A stretch of DNA of 64,000 bases, from assembly GCA_014584695.1 (NCBI GenBank), contig JACTMI010000020.1, forward strand, positions 62,001-126,000, read 5' to 3'. Under the pieces are notes generated by a model. It had not been told where the DNA came from. It did no database searches and worked only from the letters and a program-made list of their open reading frames with translations. The stretch is from Acidobacteriota bacterium. GTDB lineage: Bacteria; Acidobacteriota; Thermoanaerobaculia; Multivoradales; JAGPDF01. A program made the position numbers and the translations under genes. This document shows, piece by piece, positions 20,269 through 27,372 of the stretch (within the stretch, counting starts at the first letter, position 1; the number at the start of each line of letters is the position of its first letter).

Positions 20269-21151
20269 CCAGCGCACGCTGCCGGGGCTGTCGCGGCGCA
20301 GGGTCGAGCAGTGCGCCGATCTCGGCCCGACGCATCCTCAGCAGGAGCAGCACCGCGACCCCCCAGGACACGCCGACGGTCGACCAGGCCACCAGTGAAC
20401 CGTGGAACGACATGGGGTTCACCGCATCGGGCACCGCCGCGGGAACGATGCCCGTCGTGTTGTTGACGGAAGCATGCATCAGCATCACCAGCAGCAGACT
20501 GCCCTCGGTCTTCCAGTAGAGCCAGGACATCGCCACCGACAACGCGGTCACGTGCAGCAGGTAGATCGGAAACGACTGCCCGTCACTCCCGCTGCCGGGC
20601 AGGAAGAACAGCGGCAGGTGCCAGAGCGCCCAGACGACGCCGAGAAGCACGCTCGCGCCGCCGAGGCCTAGGTGCACCGCCAGGCGAGGGAGCGCGTATC
20701 CCCGCCATCCGACCTCCTCGCCAGCTTGCGCCCAGGTCGAAATGAGAATCGCGCCCAGCATCAGGGGGACCGAAGTGTCGCCGAAGGTCGGCCACGCGCC
20801 CAGGACCAGGCGATGGGTCAGGGCGGCGACGACTTTGGTGGCCGCCATGTAGCCGATGGCGAACAGATACCAGCGTGCGCCGAGCCGCCACTTGCCGATG
20901 CGCCTCAGCAGTCGCGCGACTCCAGCGCTCCCTTCACTGTGGGCAGTGAGCGCGAGCGCCACGAACGCCGGCGCGAAGACACCGAGAAGGAAGACCGGGC
21001 CGCCGAGGCCGAACAACCAGGAGTTGCCTGGCGTCACGAACGCCGCCGATGCCAGCCAGGCGATCCAGGTCAACGCAAAGGTCAGGACGAAGAAGCTCGA
21101 CCAAGCGGTGGGCGCCTCGCTCCGAGCATCGGTGTCATCGCTGTCGCCCAT
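20261..21151 (-). CDS. CPBP-family intramembrane metalloprotease (CAAX-protease-like)
   Basis: About 296 aa, with seven or eight membrane segments. The family motif 1, AGEEVGWRGYALPRL, supplies the paired glutamates and arginine. Motif 2 is WALWHLPLFF and the third is MLMHASVNN, so the active site is complete. Bacterial CPBP proteases include abortive-infection, bacteriocin self-immunity and housekeeping members; which applies here is not clear. The ATG at 21151 is preferred; the frame extends to 21208. It begins just 3' of a CGTTAGCC sequence on the minus strand, near the attC element, and may be a gene cassette. Confidence 0.85.
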   Translation of the reverse strand: MGDSDDTDARSEAPTAWSSFFVLTFALTWIAWLASAAFVTPGNSWLFGLGGPVFLLGVFAPAFVALALTAHSEGSAGVARLLRRIGKWRLGARWYLFAIGYMAATKVVAALTHRLVLGAWPTFGDTSVPLMLGAILISTWAQAGEEVGWRGYALPRLAVHLGLGGASVLLGVVWALWHLPLFFLPGSGSDGQSFPIYLLHVTALSVAMSWLYWKTEGSLLLVMLMHASVNNTTGIVPAAVPDAVNPMSFHGSLVAWSTVGVSWGVAVLLLLRMRRAEIGALLDPAPRQPRQRALDA

Positions 21152-21379
21152 GACCGGGATCCGTCTGGTCGGGCTAACGAGCCGTGACGTGAGCGGCGTG
21201 CCATCCACGGCGAGCCGCGAATCGGGCCACGACCGCGGAACGTCTCCGCTCGCAGGACCTGTCGGGCGACAGGCTCCGACCGTTCCGGATCACAGGAACC
21301 GCCGCTTTAGCCAGGTCGCCGGGCTCAGCTGCTGGCGACGCCAGGAACCAGAGGGGGCGTTCATGGAATCTGCTCCGCA

Positions 21380-21453
21380 GACCAACGGCCGAGCTCACCG
21401 GCGACACCGGGAGCGCAGCGACCGGTGGCGCCCGGTGCAGCGTGTAGTTCGGC
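21380..21453 (-). other. Integron attC recombination site (no integrase in window)
   Basis: A 74-bp imperfect palindrome with the full attC layout. Outer boxes GACCAAC (21380-21386) and GTTCGGC (21447-21453) pair at the AAC/GTT cores. Unpaired central spacers of 6 and 5 nt follow, then a stem GCT/AGC. There is one extrahelical base (21438), then two runs of CACCGG/CCGGTG around a short internal region and an 11-nt variable loop. One bulged base on one arm and unpaired spacers are diagnostic of attC. Read on the minus strand the site follows hicBA, the orientation expected for a hicBA cassette. The region 21152-21540 holds no other gene. Confidence 0.75.
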
Positions 21454-21540
21454 CGCGCCTCGGTACCTTCGCGTAGAGAACATGGAAGGTGCCACTGCAG
21501 GCAGGCGACCCGCAGCACATTGCAGCCGGCGCGACCGACG

Positions 21541-21736
21541 CTAGGCTTGCTCTGGTGCGGGTACTTCGAGGTCGCGGCAGATCTTGGCCGCGAGGTACGA
21601 GTTGATCTCGCGATGGCGGGGCACCGTGCTCGTGCGGCCAGCGGCAGCGTTGACCCAGACGGTGTGGCTGCCGCCCTCCCGCAGCAACTGGCAACCATGC
21701 CGCTCGAGGTGCCGGGAAAAGGTCCCTCCGTTTCAA
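21541..21736 (-). pseudogene. hicA: hicA toxin gene with a +1 frameshift
   Basis: HicA is a small dsRBD-like mRNA interferase. The first codons, TTG AAA CGG AGG GAC CTT, encode the family start MKRRDL and overlap the hicB stop (TTGA). After CTTTTC one extra C in a run of three shifts the frame. The continuation RHLERHGCQLLREGGSHTVW runs in the other frame to the TAG at 21541, with the catalytic His in GGSHTVW intact. Dropping one base restores a 64-residue HicA, the normal size. No alternative start lies between the shift and the dsRBD core. It could be a true inactivation, a sequencing error or, less likely, recoding. Confidence 0.8.
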
Positions 21737-21954
21737 CCAGAGACCCTGAGCGGCTCGCGAAGAGCCTCCACGCCCTCGAGCTCCCGTTCCGCCAATTCTC
21801 GATTGGCCTCGAGTACCAACTGGACGGCCTCCCGGAGATTCGAGCGCGCCTCCTCTAGACTCGAACCCTGCGTGTTGGCTCCCGGAAGTTCCTCGACGAA
21901 GGCGATGTAGCCCTCCGGGACCTTGCGATACACCGCTGTGAATTCGGACTCCAT
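21733..21954 (-). CDS. hicB: HicB-family antitoxin
   Basis: 73 aa from the ATG at 21954, chosen because GAGGTGG lies just upstream; another ATG at 21969 has no site. The partial RNase H-like HicB fold is clear: YRKVPEGYIAFVEELPGANT, then GSSLEEARSNLREAVQLVLEAN. A TATCCT box at 21977-21972 gives a short leader. The stop overlaps the toxin start (TTGA). This HicB is short and lacks a C-terminal helix-turn-helix, as many do. With hicA broken, it may persist as an orphan antitoxin. Confidence 0.85.
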   Translation of the reverse strand: MESEFTAVYRKVPEGYIAFVEELPGANTQGSSLEEARSNLREAVQLVLEANRELAERELEGVEALREPLRVSG

Positions 21955-22158
21955 ACCGCCACCTCGCATTTAGGATACCAGCTCGCCCGGGCCCGACTCG
22001 CGCTGCTTCCTTCACGCCCGCCTGCGCTCTTCGCCACTGGCGAAGTGCGGCCGGACAGATCCTGAGTTCACCGCGGCGCCCCTCGAACGTCACCGAGCGA
22101 AGCGAGCCGCTGCGCAACGGGCGCGTCCGGTGAAATGACTTGCAGCTCATGCAGGCCC

Positions 22159-22213
22159 CCTCTGGAGCTACCCACGCGGTAGCTTTCGAGGTGGCAATCA
22201 ACCCACCCAGAGG
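22159..22213 (+). ncRNA. Compact multi-stem element upstream of an IS110 remnant
   Basis: Outer stem CCTCTGG (22159-22165) with CCAGAGG (22207-22213) encloses two hairpins. One is AGCTACC-CACGC-GGTAGCT (22166-22184) and the other GGTGG-N8-CCACC (22190-22207). All three stems are perfect, although the last shares one base with the outer stem. It lies directly before the IS110 transposase remnant, where IS110-family elements encode their structured guide (bridge) RNA. That identity is an inference from position and fold; it could also be a terminal structure of the element. Confidence 0.4.
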
Positions 22214-22223
22214 AAGCGCTGCA

Positions 22224-22315
22224 TGCGAGTCTGTCCGCCGTCGCCACGACTTCAGCTGCGGCATCGACCTGCACGCCCGGACGCTGTACCTCTGCGTCCT
22301 CGGCCGTGAGGGCCG
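22224..22315 (+). mobile_element. IS110-family transposase N-terminal remnant
   Basis: The translated segment HDFSCGIDLHARTLYLCVLG is the unmistakable start of the DEDD domain of an IS110-family transposase (usually YYCGIDLHARTMYVCVLD). The ATG at 22224 is in another frame than this peptide, and similarity ends after about 27 residues, so only a degraded 5' end survives. The rest of 21955-22456 holds no gene. Position next to an attC site recalls IS110/IS1111 elements that target attC, but no element ends could be defined. Confidence 0.7.
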
Positions 22316-22456
22316 AACGGGGCGGGGGCGGGTGGTCATTGCGCGCGGTGTGGTGGGGTCTCCTGGCCCGGGTTGGACGGGCGTTTCCGGCGGTCGACGT
22401 GGGGGGTGGAAACGGGGGATGATCGCGGGCCCGCGGGGATGGAAGGAGGAGCTTCG

Positions 22457-23023
22457 ATGGACCTCGACAAGGCGCTCGAAACGCAGCTCGCGAACATCCA
22501 GAAGAAGACCGGCAAGTCGCTCGATCAGCTGTATGGGTGGTTGAAGGGGACCGGGCTCGCCAAGCATGGCGAGCTGCGGGACGCGGCCAAGAGCGGGCTC
22601 GGGCTCGGGCACGGGGATGCCAATACGTTGGTGACGCTCTACCTGCGGGCGAGCGGCGGCGCGGCGGCCCCCGCGGCGAGCGGCCAGGCGGCGGTCGGCG
22701 AGATCTACGCCGGGCCGAAGGCGGCGCTGCGGCCGGTGCACGACCGGGTGATGGCGGCGATCGAGGGCTTCGGAGCGTTCGAGATCGCGCCCAAGAAGGG
22801 CTACCTGAGCCTGCGCCGGAAGAAACAGTTCGCGATGGTCGGGCCGGCGACCAAGACCCAGGTCGAGATCGGCCTCAACGCCAAGAGCCTCGCGGGCGGC
22901 GCCCGCCTCGTCGCCCAGGCTCCGGGCGGCATGTGCCAGTACAAAGTGCGCATCGCCGCCGCCGACGAAGTCGACGCCGAGCTCATCGGTTGGCTCCGCG
23001 CCGCCTACGACGCCGCCGGCTGA
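22457..23023 (+). CDS. DUF4287/DUF5655 domain protein
   Basis: 188 aa. ATG at 22457 after GGAAGGAGGAG. Residues 1-55 match DUF4287, with KALETQLANIQKKTGKSLD and LRDAAKSGLGLGHGDANTL. The C-terminal 110 residues match DUF5655: YAGPKAALRPVHDRVMAAI, GFGAFEIAPKKGYLSLRRKK and the QVEIGL strand. The pair is common in soil bacteria and actinobacteria and has no proven function; DUF5655 is often described as a transport-associated or DNA-related fold. There is no signal or membrane segment. It is a single gene between the IS110 remnant and a repeat region. Confidence 0.85.
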   Translation: MDLDKALETQLANIQKKTGKSLDQLYGWLKGTGLAKHGELRDAAKSGLGLGHGDANTLVTLYLRASGGAAAPAASGQAAVGEIYAGPKAALRPVHDRVMAAIEGFGAFEIAPKKGYLSLRRKKQFAMVGPATKTQVEIGLNAKSLAGGARLVAQAPGGMCQYKVRIAAADEVDAELIGWLRAAYDAAG

Positions 23024-23067
23024 GCGGGGGGGCCGCATGGCCGAACCCAGGACCCGACGCAAGGCCG

Positions 23068-23690
23068 AACCCTGACCGGCCCACCGCGCTTCTGGGCCCG
23101 ACATCCCAGCGCCGAGCCACCAGCGCGCCGCAGCCTGCTACCGCCCTTCCGATGGACACTTCTCGACCCTGCGCCCGCGAGCCCATTCCGCTTCGAGATT
23201 CCAGCGAGAAGTAGCAGAGAAGGAGAAGATCAGAAAACGAAAAGACCAGGGAAGGAACGGACCAGGGAAGGAAAGGACCAGAGAAGGAAAGGACCAGAGA
23301 AGGAAAGGACCAGAGAAGGAAAGGACCAGAGAAGGAACCCTGATCGGTCCACCGCGCTTCCGGTCCCGGCTCCGCAGCGCGGAGTCACCAGCGCCCCGCC
23401 GCCCACCGGCCCCCTTCTATGGAGCTTCTTCTCGACATCGCGCCCGCGAAGCCGTCGAGCTTCGCGACATCATGGAGAAGCAGCAGAGAAGGAAAGGACC
23501 AGAGAAGGAAAGGACCAGCGAAGTAGCCCTGATTGGTCCACTGCGCTCGCGATCCCGGCTCCGCAGCGCGGAGTCACCGGCGAGACGCCGCTCACCGGCC
23601 CTCTTCTATGGAGCTTCTTTTCGACATCGCGCCTGCGAACCCGTCGAGCCTCGCGACATTCTGGAGTCGCAGGGAGGATGGAATGAACGG
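23068..23690 (+). repeat. Three degenerate copies of an intergenic repeat
   Basis: Copies begin near 23068, 23336 and 23525. Each opens with ACCCTGA-CGGTCCAC-like sequence, continues through CCGCGCTTC..CCGGCTCCGCAGCGCGGAG-like and CCCTTCTATGGAGCTTCTT-like blocks and ends near a GAGAAG/GCAG segment. Copies 2 and 3 are closest (period 189 bp). Copy 1 is more diverged, and its longer spacing is filled by tandem units. No start codon with coding character spans them, so the 711 bp between 23023 and 23735 are non-coding. Confidence 0.7.
23235..23330 (+). repeat. Tandem 16-bp repeat GAAGGAAAGGACCAGA
   Basis: Exact or near-exact 16-bp units start at 23251, 23267, 23283, 23299 and 23315, with a more degenerate one at 23235. 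Two further units stand at 23488-23519 inside the larger repeat. The units are purine-rich on the plus strand and much lower in GC than the surroundings. The period is not a multiple of three, so this is not a coding repeat. The units are contiguous without spacers, so it is not a CRISPR. Confidence 0.85.
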
Positions 23691-23734
23691 ACTCGAGAGG
23701 ACGAGCGAGCGAGAGAGTGCGGTAGGGTGCGAGC

Positions 23735-24412
23735 ATGCGAACTTCGACGACACTCTCCGTGCTCCTGCTGGCTTCGATCTCGTTCCTCGGCTGCGACGCC
23801 GCGCCGCGCGAGGCCGCGCCCGCGCCGGCGCCCGCATCGGTGCCCGGGGACGCTCCCGCAACCACCGAGCCGGCGGCTGCCGCCGAGACGGCACCGGTGG
23901 ACGCTTTTCTCGCGGCGTTCGAGTTCCACTGCGGACAGGCGTTCCCGGGGAAGATCGTCGCCAACGAGCCGGCTGCGCCCGACGATCCCTTCGCCGGCCA
24001 GGCGCTGGTCATGCACATTCGCGAGTGCGGCGAGAGCGAAGTCAAGGTGCCCTTCCACGTCGGCGAGGATCGCTCGCGGACCTGGGTCCTGACCCGTACC
24101 GAGAGCGGGCTGCGGCTGAAGCACGACCACCGGCACCAGGACGGCAGCCCCGACGCGGTCACGATGTACGGCGGCGACACCGCCACCGCGGGCACGGCGA
24201 TTCGCCAGGAGTTCCCGGTCGACGCCGAGTCGATCGCGATGTTCGAGCGCGCGGGGCTCGCCGCCTCGGTCACCAACACCTGGGCGATGGAAATCGAGCA
24301 GGGCCACCGCTTCCTCTACGAGCTCTCCCGCCCCGGCGGCCGCCTGTTCCGCGTCGAGTTCGACCTGACCGCGCCGGTCGACGCGCCGCCCGCGCCCTGG
24401 GGGCACGAGTAG
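23735..24412 (+). CDS. Lipoprotein of unknown function
   Basis: 225 aa. A lipoprotein signal with lipobox SFLGC places the lipidated cysteine near residue 20. An Ala/Pro/Thr-rich linker of about 35 residues follows. The folded part starts at FLAAFEFHCGQAFPGKI and includes HIRECGESEVKVPFHVGEDR, RTWVLTRTESGLRLKHDHRH and GHRFLYELSRPGGRLFRVEF. Two conserved-looking Cys and several His are present. The family is one I have seen only as hypothetical. TAGGGT lies 6 nt before the ATG, so leaderless expression is likely. Envelope location follows from the lipobox. Confidence 0.65.
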   Translation: MRTSTTLSVLLLASISFLGCDAAPREAAPAPAPASVPGDAPATTEPAAAAETAPVDAFLAAFEFHCGQAFPGKIVANEPAAPDDPFAGQALVMHIRECGESEVKVPFHVGEDRSRTWVLTRTESGLRLKHDHRHQDGSPDAVTMYGGDTATAGTAIRQEFPVDAESIAMFERAGLAASVTNTWAMEIEQGHRFLYELSRPGGRLFRVEFDLTAPVDAPPAPWGHE

Positions 24413-24500
24413 CGCCGAGCGATCGAGTGGGAGGTCCGGCGCCCGTCGAGTGGCGGTCGGGCGCGCCGCTCGGAGCCCGGCGAGGAGGAGGTGACCGACG

Positions 24501-24980
24501 ATGCGAAGCTCGAGCTGGTTTCGCGGCGCGCTGGCTGGGCTGGCCGGTGGGATCGCCTGGCTCGTCGGCCTGATGCTCTGCTTCGGTCCCGTGCAAGGCC
24601 TGCTCGCCGATCCCGATCTGCAGAGCGCGAAGATGCTCGCCGCGTTCGGTGGCGAGCCGCCGCCCCGCACGGTCGAGGCACCGTGGATCCTGGTCGCCGG
24701 CCTGCTCGGGATCGGCGTGCTGTGGGGATGGGTGTACGCCGGGCTGGCGCGGGGCTGGGATCTCCCCTGGTGGCGGCGCGGGTTGCGCTTCAGCCTCGTC
24801 GCGTGGGTGCTGATGGTGCCGTGGTTCGAGTTCTACCTGCCCTGGAGCGTGCTGCGCGAACCGGCGCCGCTGGTGGCGTTGGAGCTCGCTTGCTGGGCGG
24901 GGGTCCTGCTCCTGGTCGGCGCGGCCATCGCGGGGGTCGAGCAGGCACTGCGCCCGCCGCGCCTCAGCCGAGCAGCTTGA
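24501..24980 (+). CDS. Four-helix membrane protein, unknown
   Basis: 159 aa with a GAGGAGG ribosome site. Four membrane segments are visible: ALAGLAGGIAWLVGLMLCF, APWILVAGLLGIGVLWGWVY, FSLVAWVLMVPWFEFYLPW and ALELACWAGVLLLVGAAIAG. The region between the first two carries the acidic and basic residues. No enzymatic motif is evident. The 3' end overlaps the convergent DedA-like gene by 17 bp, so the two messages are antisense at their ends. It may be a DUF-type integral membrane protein; the role is unknown. Confidence 0.55.
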   Translation: MRSSSWFRGALAGLAGGIAWLVGLMLCFGPVQGLLADPDLQSAKMLAAFGGEPPPRTVEAPWILVAGLLGIGVLWGWVYAGLARGWDLPWWRRGLRFSLVAWVLMVPWFEFYLPWSVLREPAPLVALELACWAGVLLLVGAAIAGVEQALRPPRLSRAA

Positions 24981-25611
24981 TCGCCGCGAAGCCGCCGATC
25001 GCCGCGAGAGCGAGGGCGACCAGGGCCCACTCGAGCTTGGTCTCCAGGAAGGGGCGAATGCGCTCGCCGTAGCGGCCGATCAGACCGGCGACGAGGAAGA
25101 AGCGGAACGCGCGGCCGATCACCGAAGCGCCCACGAACTGCGCGAAGTCGAAGTGGAACCAGCCCGAGGCGATGGTGAAGACCTTGTAGGGAATCGGCGT
25201 GATGGCGGCGACCAGCACGCCGAGGAAGCCCAGCTCGGTGTACCACCGCTGGACCTTGTCCATCACCTCCTGACCGTCGTAGAAGTCGACGATCGGCTTG
25301 CCGACACTGTCCCAGAGCGCCCAGCCGAGGTAGTAGCCGAGCATGCCGCCGAGAATCGAGGCGACCGTGCACCAGAGGGCGATGCGCGCCCAGCGGCGCG
25401 GCGTCGAGAAGCAGATCGCGATCAGCAGCACGTCCGGCGGCACCGGGAAGAAGGACGACTCCGCGAAAGAGAGCACCGCCAGCGCCGGCACCGCGTGCGG
25501 CGTCGCCGCCCAGTGGAGCGTCCAGAAGTAGAGCTTGCGGACCGGGTTGCGGGTCGCCCGCGCCCGCTCCATCGCGGTCAAAGGGGGGGTCTCGACGATC
25601 TCGGGGCGCAT
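24964..25611 (-). CDS. DedA/YqaA-family membrane protein (VTT domain)
   Basis: 215 aa. The VTT/SNARE-associated domain is clear: LSFAESSFFPVPPDVLLIAI with the re-entrant motif, GGMLGYYLGWALWDSVGKP and AAITPIPYKVFTIASG. It also has the family arginines in ASVIGRAFRFFLVAGLIGRYG. DedA-family proteins are implicated in lipid carrier (undecaprenyl phosphate or phospholipid) translocation across the inner membrane. The YqaA subtype is smaller and matches here. It is convergent with the preceding membrane protein and about 77 bp from the metalloprotease stop on the same strand. Confidence 0.88.
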   Translation of the reverse strand: MRPEIVETPPLTAMERARATRNPVRKLYFWTLHWAATPHAVPALAVLSFAESSFFPVPPDVLLIAICFSTPRRWARIALWCTVASILGGMLGYYLGWALWDSVGKPIVDFYDGQEVMDKVQRWYTELGFLGVLVAAITPIPYKVFTIASGWFHFDFAQFVGASVIGRAFRFFLVAGLIGRYGERIRPFLETKLEWALVALALAAIGGFAAIKLLG

Positions 25612-25688
25612 CGGTCGCGGCGCACTTCACCAGGAAACGGCCCGGCGCGCAAGTGCGCCGCCGCGCCCGCCGGTGGCGGCGGCCGCCG

Positions 25689-27218
25689 TCAGGTCGTGCC
25701 CAGCGCCCAGCGCGAGGTGTTGCCGCTCTCGAACCCGTCCGCGAAGATGTAGACCTGCGGCGCGAGCGCCAGGCAGGCCGGATTGTTTGTCGCGATGGTG
25801 TTGACGTGCGCAGCCATGCGCGCCGGCACCCGCTCGGGGGCGACGCCGTAGAGGTGTCCCACTCCGAAAGTGAAGGCGATGTTGGTGAAACCGCCGGTGC
25901 GTTGGTGGCAGTAGCTCATGATCGTGCCGTTGCGCTGCCCCGAGACGCCCCCGGTCACCGAGCCGGGTCCCGGCAGGCTGACCGTGCCGGCGTAGCAGCC
26001 CGGCTGCGTTCCCCAGCAGTGGTCGATGTGCGAGGCGTTGCCGCCGAGCCCGGCGTAGCAATGGGTGTGGGGAGAATTGAAGTTGTGGCCGATCTCGTGC
26101 GTGGTCGCCACCAGATCCCAGATGATCGACGGGTTGTTGGGCGAGAAGTTGGCGTTCATGCCGCCGGTGTAGCCGTAGCCGCCGCCGTAGTTGCCGACGC
26201 CTGAGAAGGTGCAGTTGCCGGAGGTGCTGTCGTAGTTGAAGGCGCCGCTGCAGAGCACCCCCGCCCAGGCGACGCCGCCACCGTTGCTCTTGCCGCTCAT
26301 CATGTGGGCGATGGTGCGGGAGGTCGCCCCCATGTTGTCGTTCCAGTGCTTGCCGAACTGGTAGAGATTGCAGAGGGGGCTGGTCTGCGTCCACGGATCG
26401 TTCGAGGTGGTCCAGATCCGGACGTAGTGGGCGTTCAGGGAGGTGTTCGTCTCGGCGGCGTAGACGAGCGAGGCGTAGCCGATGAGATCCCCGATGTAGT
26501 TGACCGCGCGGCTCGTGTTGTTGAACTTCTGGTAGAACTCGAAGTCGGTGTCGACCGCCACGCGAGCGGTGCGATTCGCCGCCAGCGGCTGGTCCGGGAG
26601 AGCGACTCCGAGGGCGCCGGCGGCAGGCGCCGCGGGCTCGGCGAGCAGGTCCGCGGGCTCGAGCAGATCGGCGTCGCAGGCGAAGCCGTGCGCCGCGGTC
26701 GCGCGCTCCATCGCCGCGGTGGTGACCCGCACCAGCTCCAGCGCGTCGCCGACACGTGCCGGCCGGTCGTCGCCCCCCACCATCTCGACCTCGCCATCTC
26801 TCAGCGCCAGCCCGCGGATCTCGCCCCCTTCGAGCAGCGTCAACAGCACGCGCGAGCCCGGCTCGCCTTCGATCCGCCCCCCCAGGTAGACGTTGGCAGG
26901 CGGGCCGAGCCGCTGCTCGCCGGCGTCGCTCATCACCACGACGATGGCGTCCGGCGGGAAGACCTCGAGGCGGGCGACCTCCAGCACCACCTCGCGGCCC
27001 TCCGCGGTCGAGCGGACGCCGGTCAACCGCAGCGGCTCACCGAGCGCGAGGTCGGCGGCCCGCTCGGCCAGTTCGGTGATCGCCAGGGTGGCGGCCGGCG
27101 GCGGCTCGGCGACGGCGAGGGCGGTCAGGGCGAGCGCCAGGCAGGCGCAAAGAGCCAGCGGAGCGGATCGAACGGGCACGGTGGGAGCTCCTCGGAGAGG
27201 GTGGACGAAGTCGTCCAT
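25689..27218 (-). CDS. Secreted metzincin metalloprotease with DGFESG tail
   Basis: 509 aa from ATG 27218. A signal peptide (PLALCACLALALTALAVA) is followed by a propeptide-like region to about residue 215 and then the catalytic domain. The zinc site THEIGHNFNSPH has the metzincin HExxHxxxxxH, and the Met-turn is NGTIMSYCH, close to the M12B/reprolysin-like group. Several cysteines suggest disulfides. The C-terminus ends with IFADGFESGNTSRWALGTT. This DGFESG-type tail recurs on secreted proteins in some Acidobacteria and Xanthomonadales and is probably an export or sorting tag. It is divergent from the zinc ATPase. Confidence 0.88.
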   Translation of the reverse strand: MDDFVHPLRGAPTVPVRSAPLALCACLALALTALAVAEPPPAATLAITELAERAADLALGEPLRLTGVRSTAEGREVVLEVARLEVFPPDAIVVVMSDAGEQRLGPPANVYLGGRIEGEPGSRVLLTLLEGGEIRGLALRDGEVEMVGGDDRPARVGDALELVRVTTAAMERATAAHGFACDADLLEPADLLAEPAAPAAGALGVALPDQPLAANRTARVAVDTDFEFYQKFNNTSRAVNYIGDLIGYASLVYAAETNTSLNAHYVRIWTTSNDPWTQTSPLCNLYQFGKHWNDNMGATSRTIAHMMSGKSNGGGVAWAGVLCSGAFNYDSTSGNCTFSGVGNYGGGYGYTGGMNANFSPNNPSIIWDLVATTHEIGHNFNSPHTHCYAGLGGNASHIDHCWGTQPGCYAGTVSLPGPGSVTGGVSGQRNGTIMSYCHQRTGGFTNIAFTFGVGHLYGVAPERVPARMAAHVNTIATNNPACLALAPQVYIFADGFESGNTSRWALGTT

Positions 27219-27372
27219 TGGGCAATTTTCCGTCGCCTCGCGGCGGCCGGCTGCGAAGTACTCCGCCGCCCCGGCGCCGATTCCACAATCGCCTCGCCGG
27301 CCGGAAAGCGACACGAGAACGACATCTCATTCGCCGGGCTCCGAGGCGCTTCGTGCCACGATCGGGGCCGGC

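Noticed and set aside
21160-21180. Second attC site ending in CGTTAGCC before the CPBP gene
   Set aside because: The 3' half looks right, but I could not find a matching RYYYAAC arm with the proper fold upstream, so it is mentioned only as a possible degenerate site.
21258-21273. CCTGTC-GGGC-GACAGG hairpin as terminator
   Set aside because: Perfect 6-bp stem, but about 270 bp beyond hicA, with the attC between and no T-run; function cannot be argued.
23235-23519. Possible CRISPR array
   Set aside because: The 16-bp units are directly contiguous with no spacers, and no cas genes are near.
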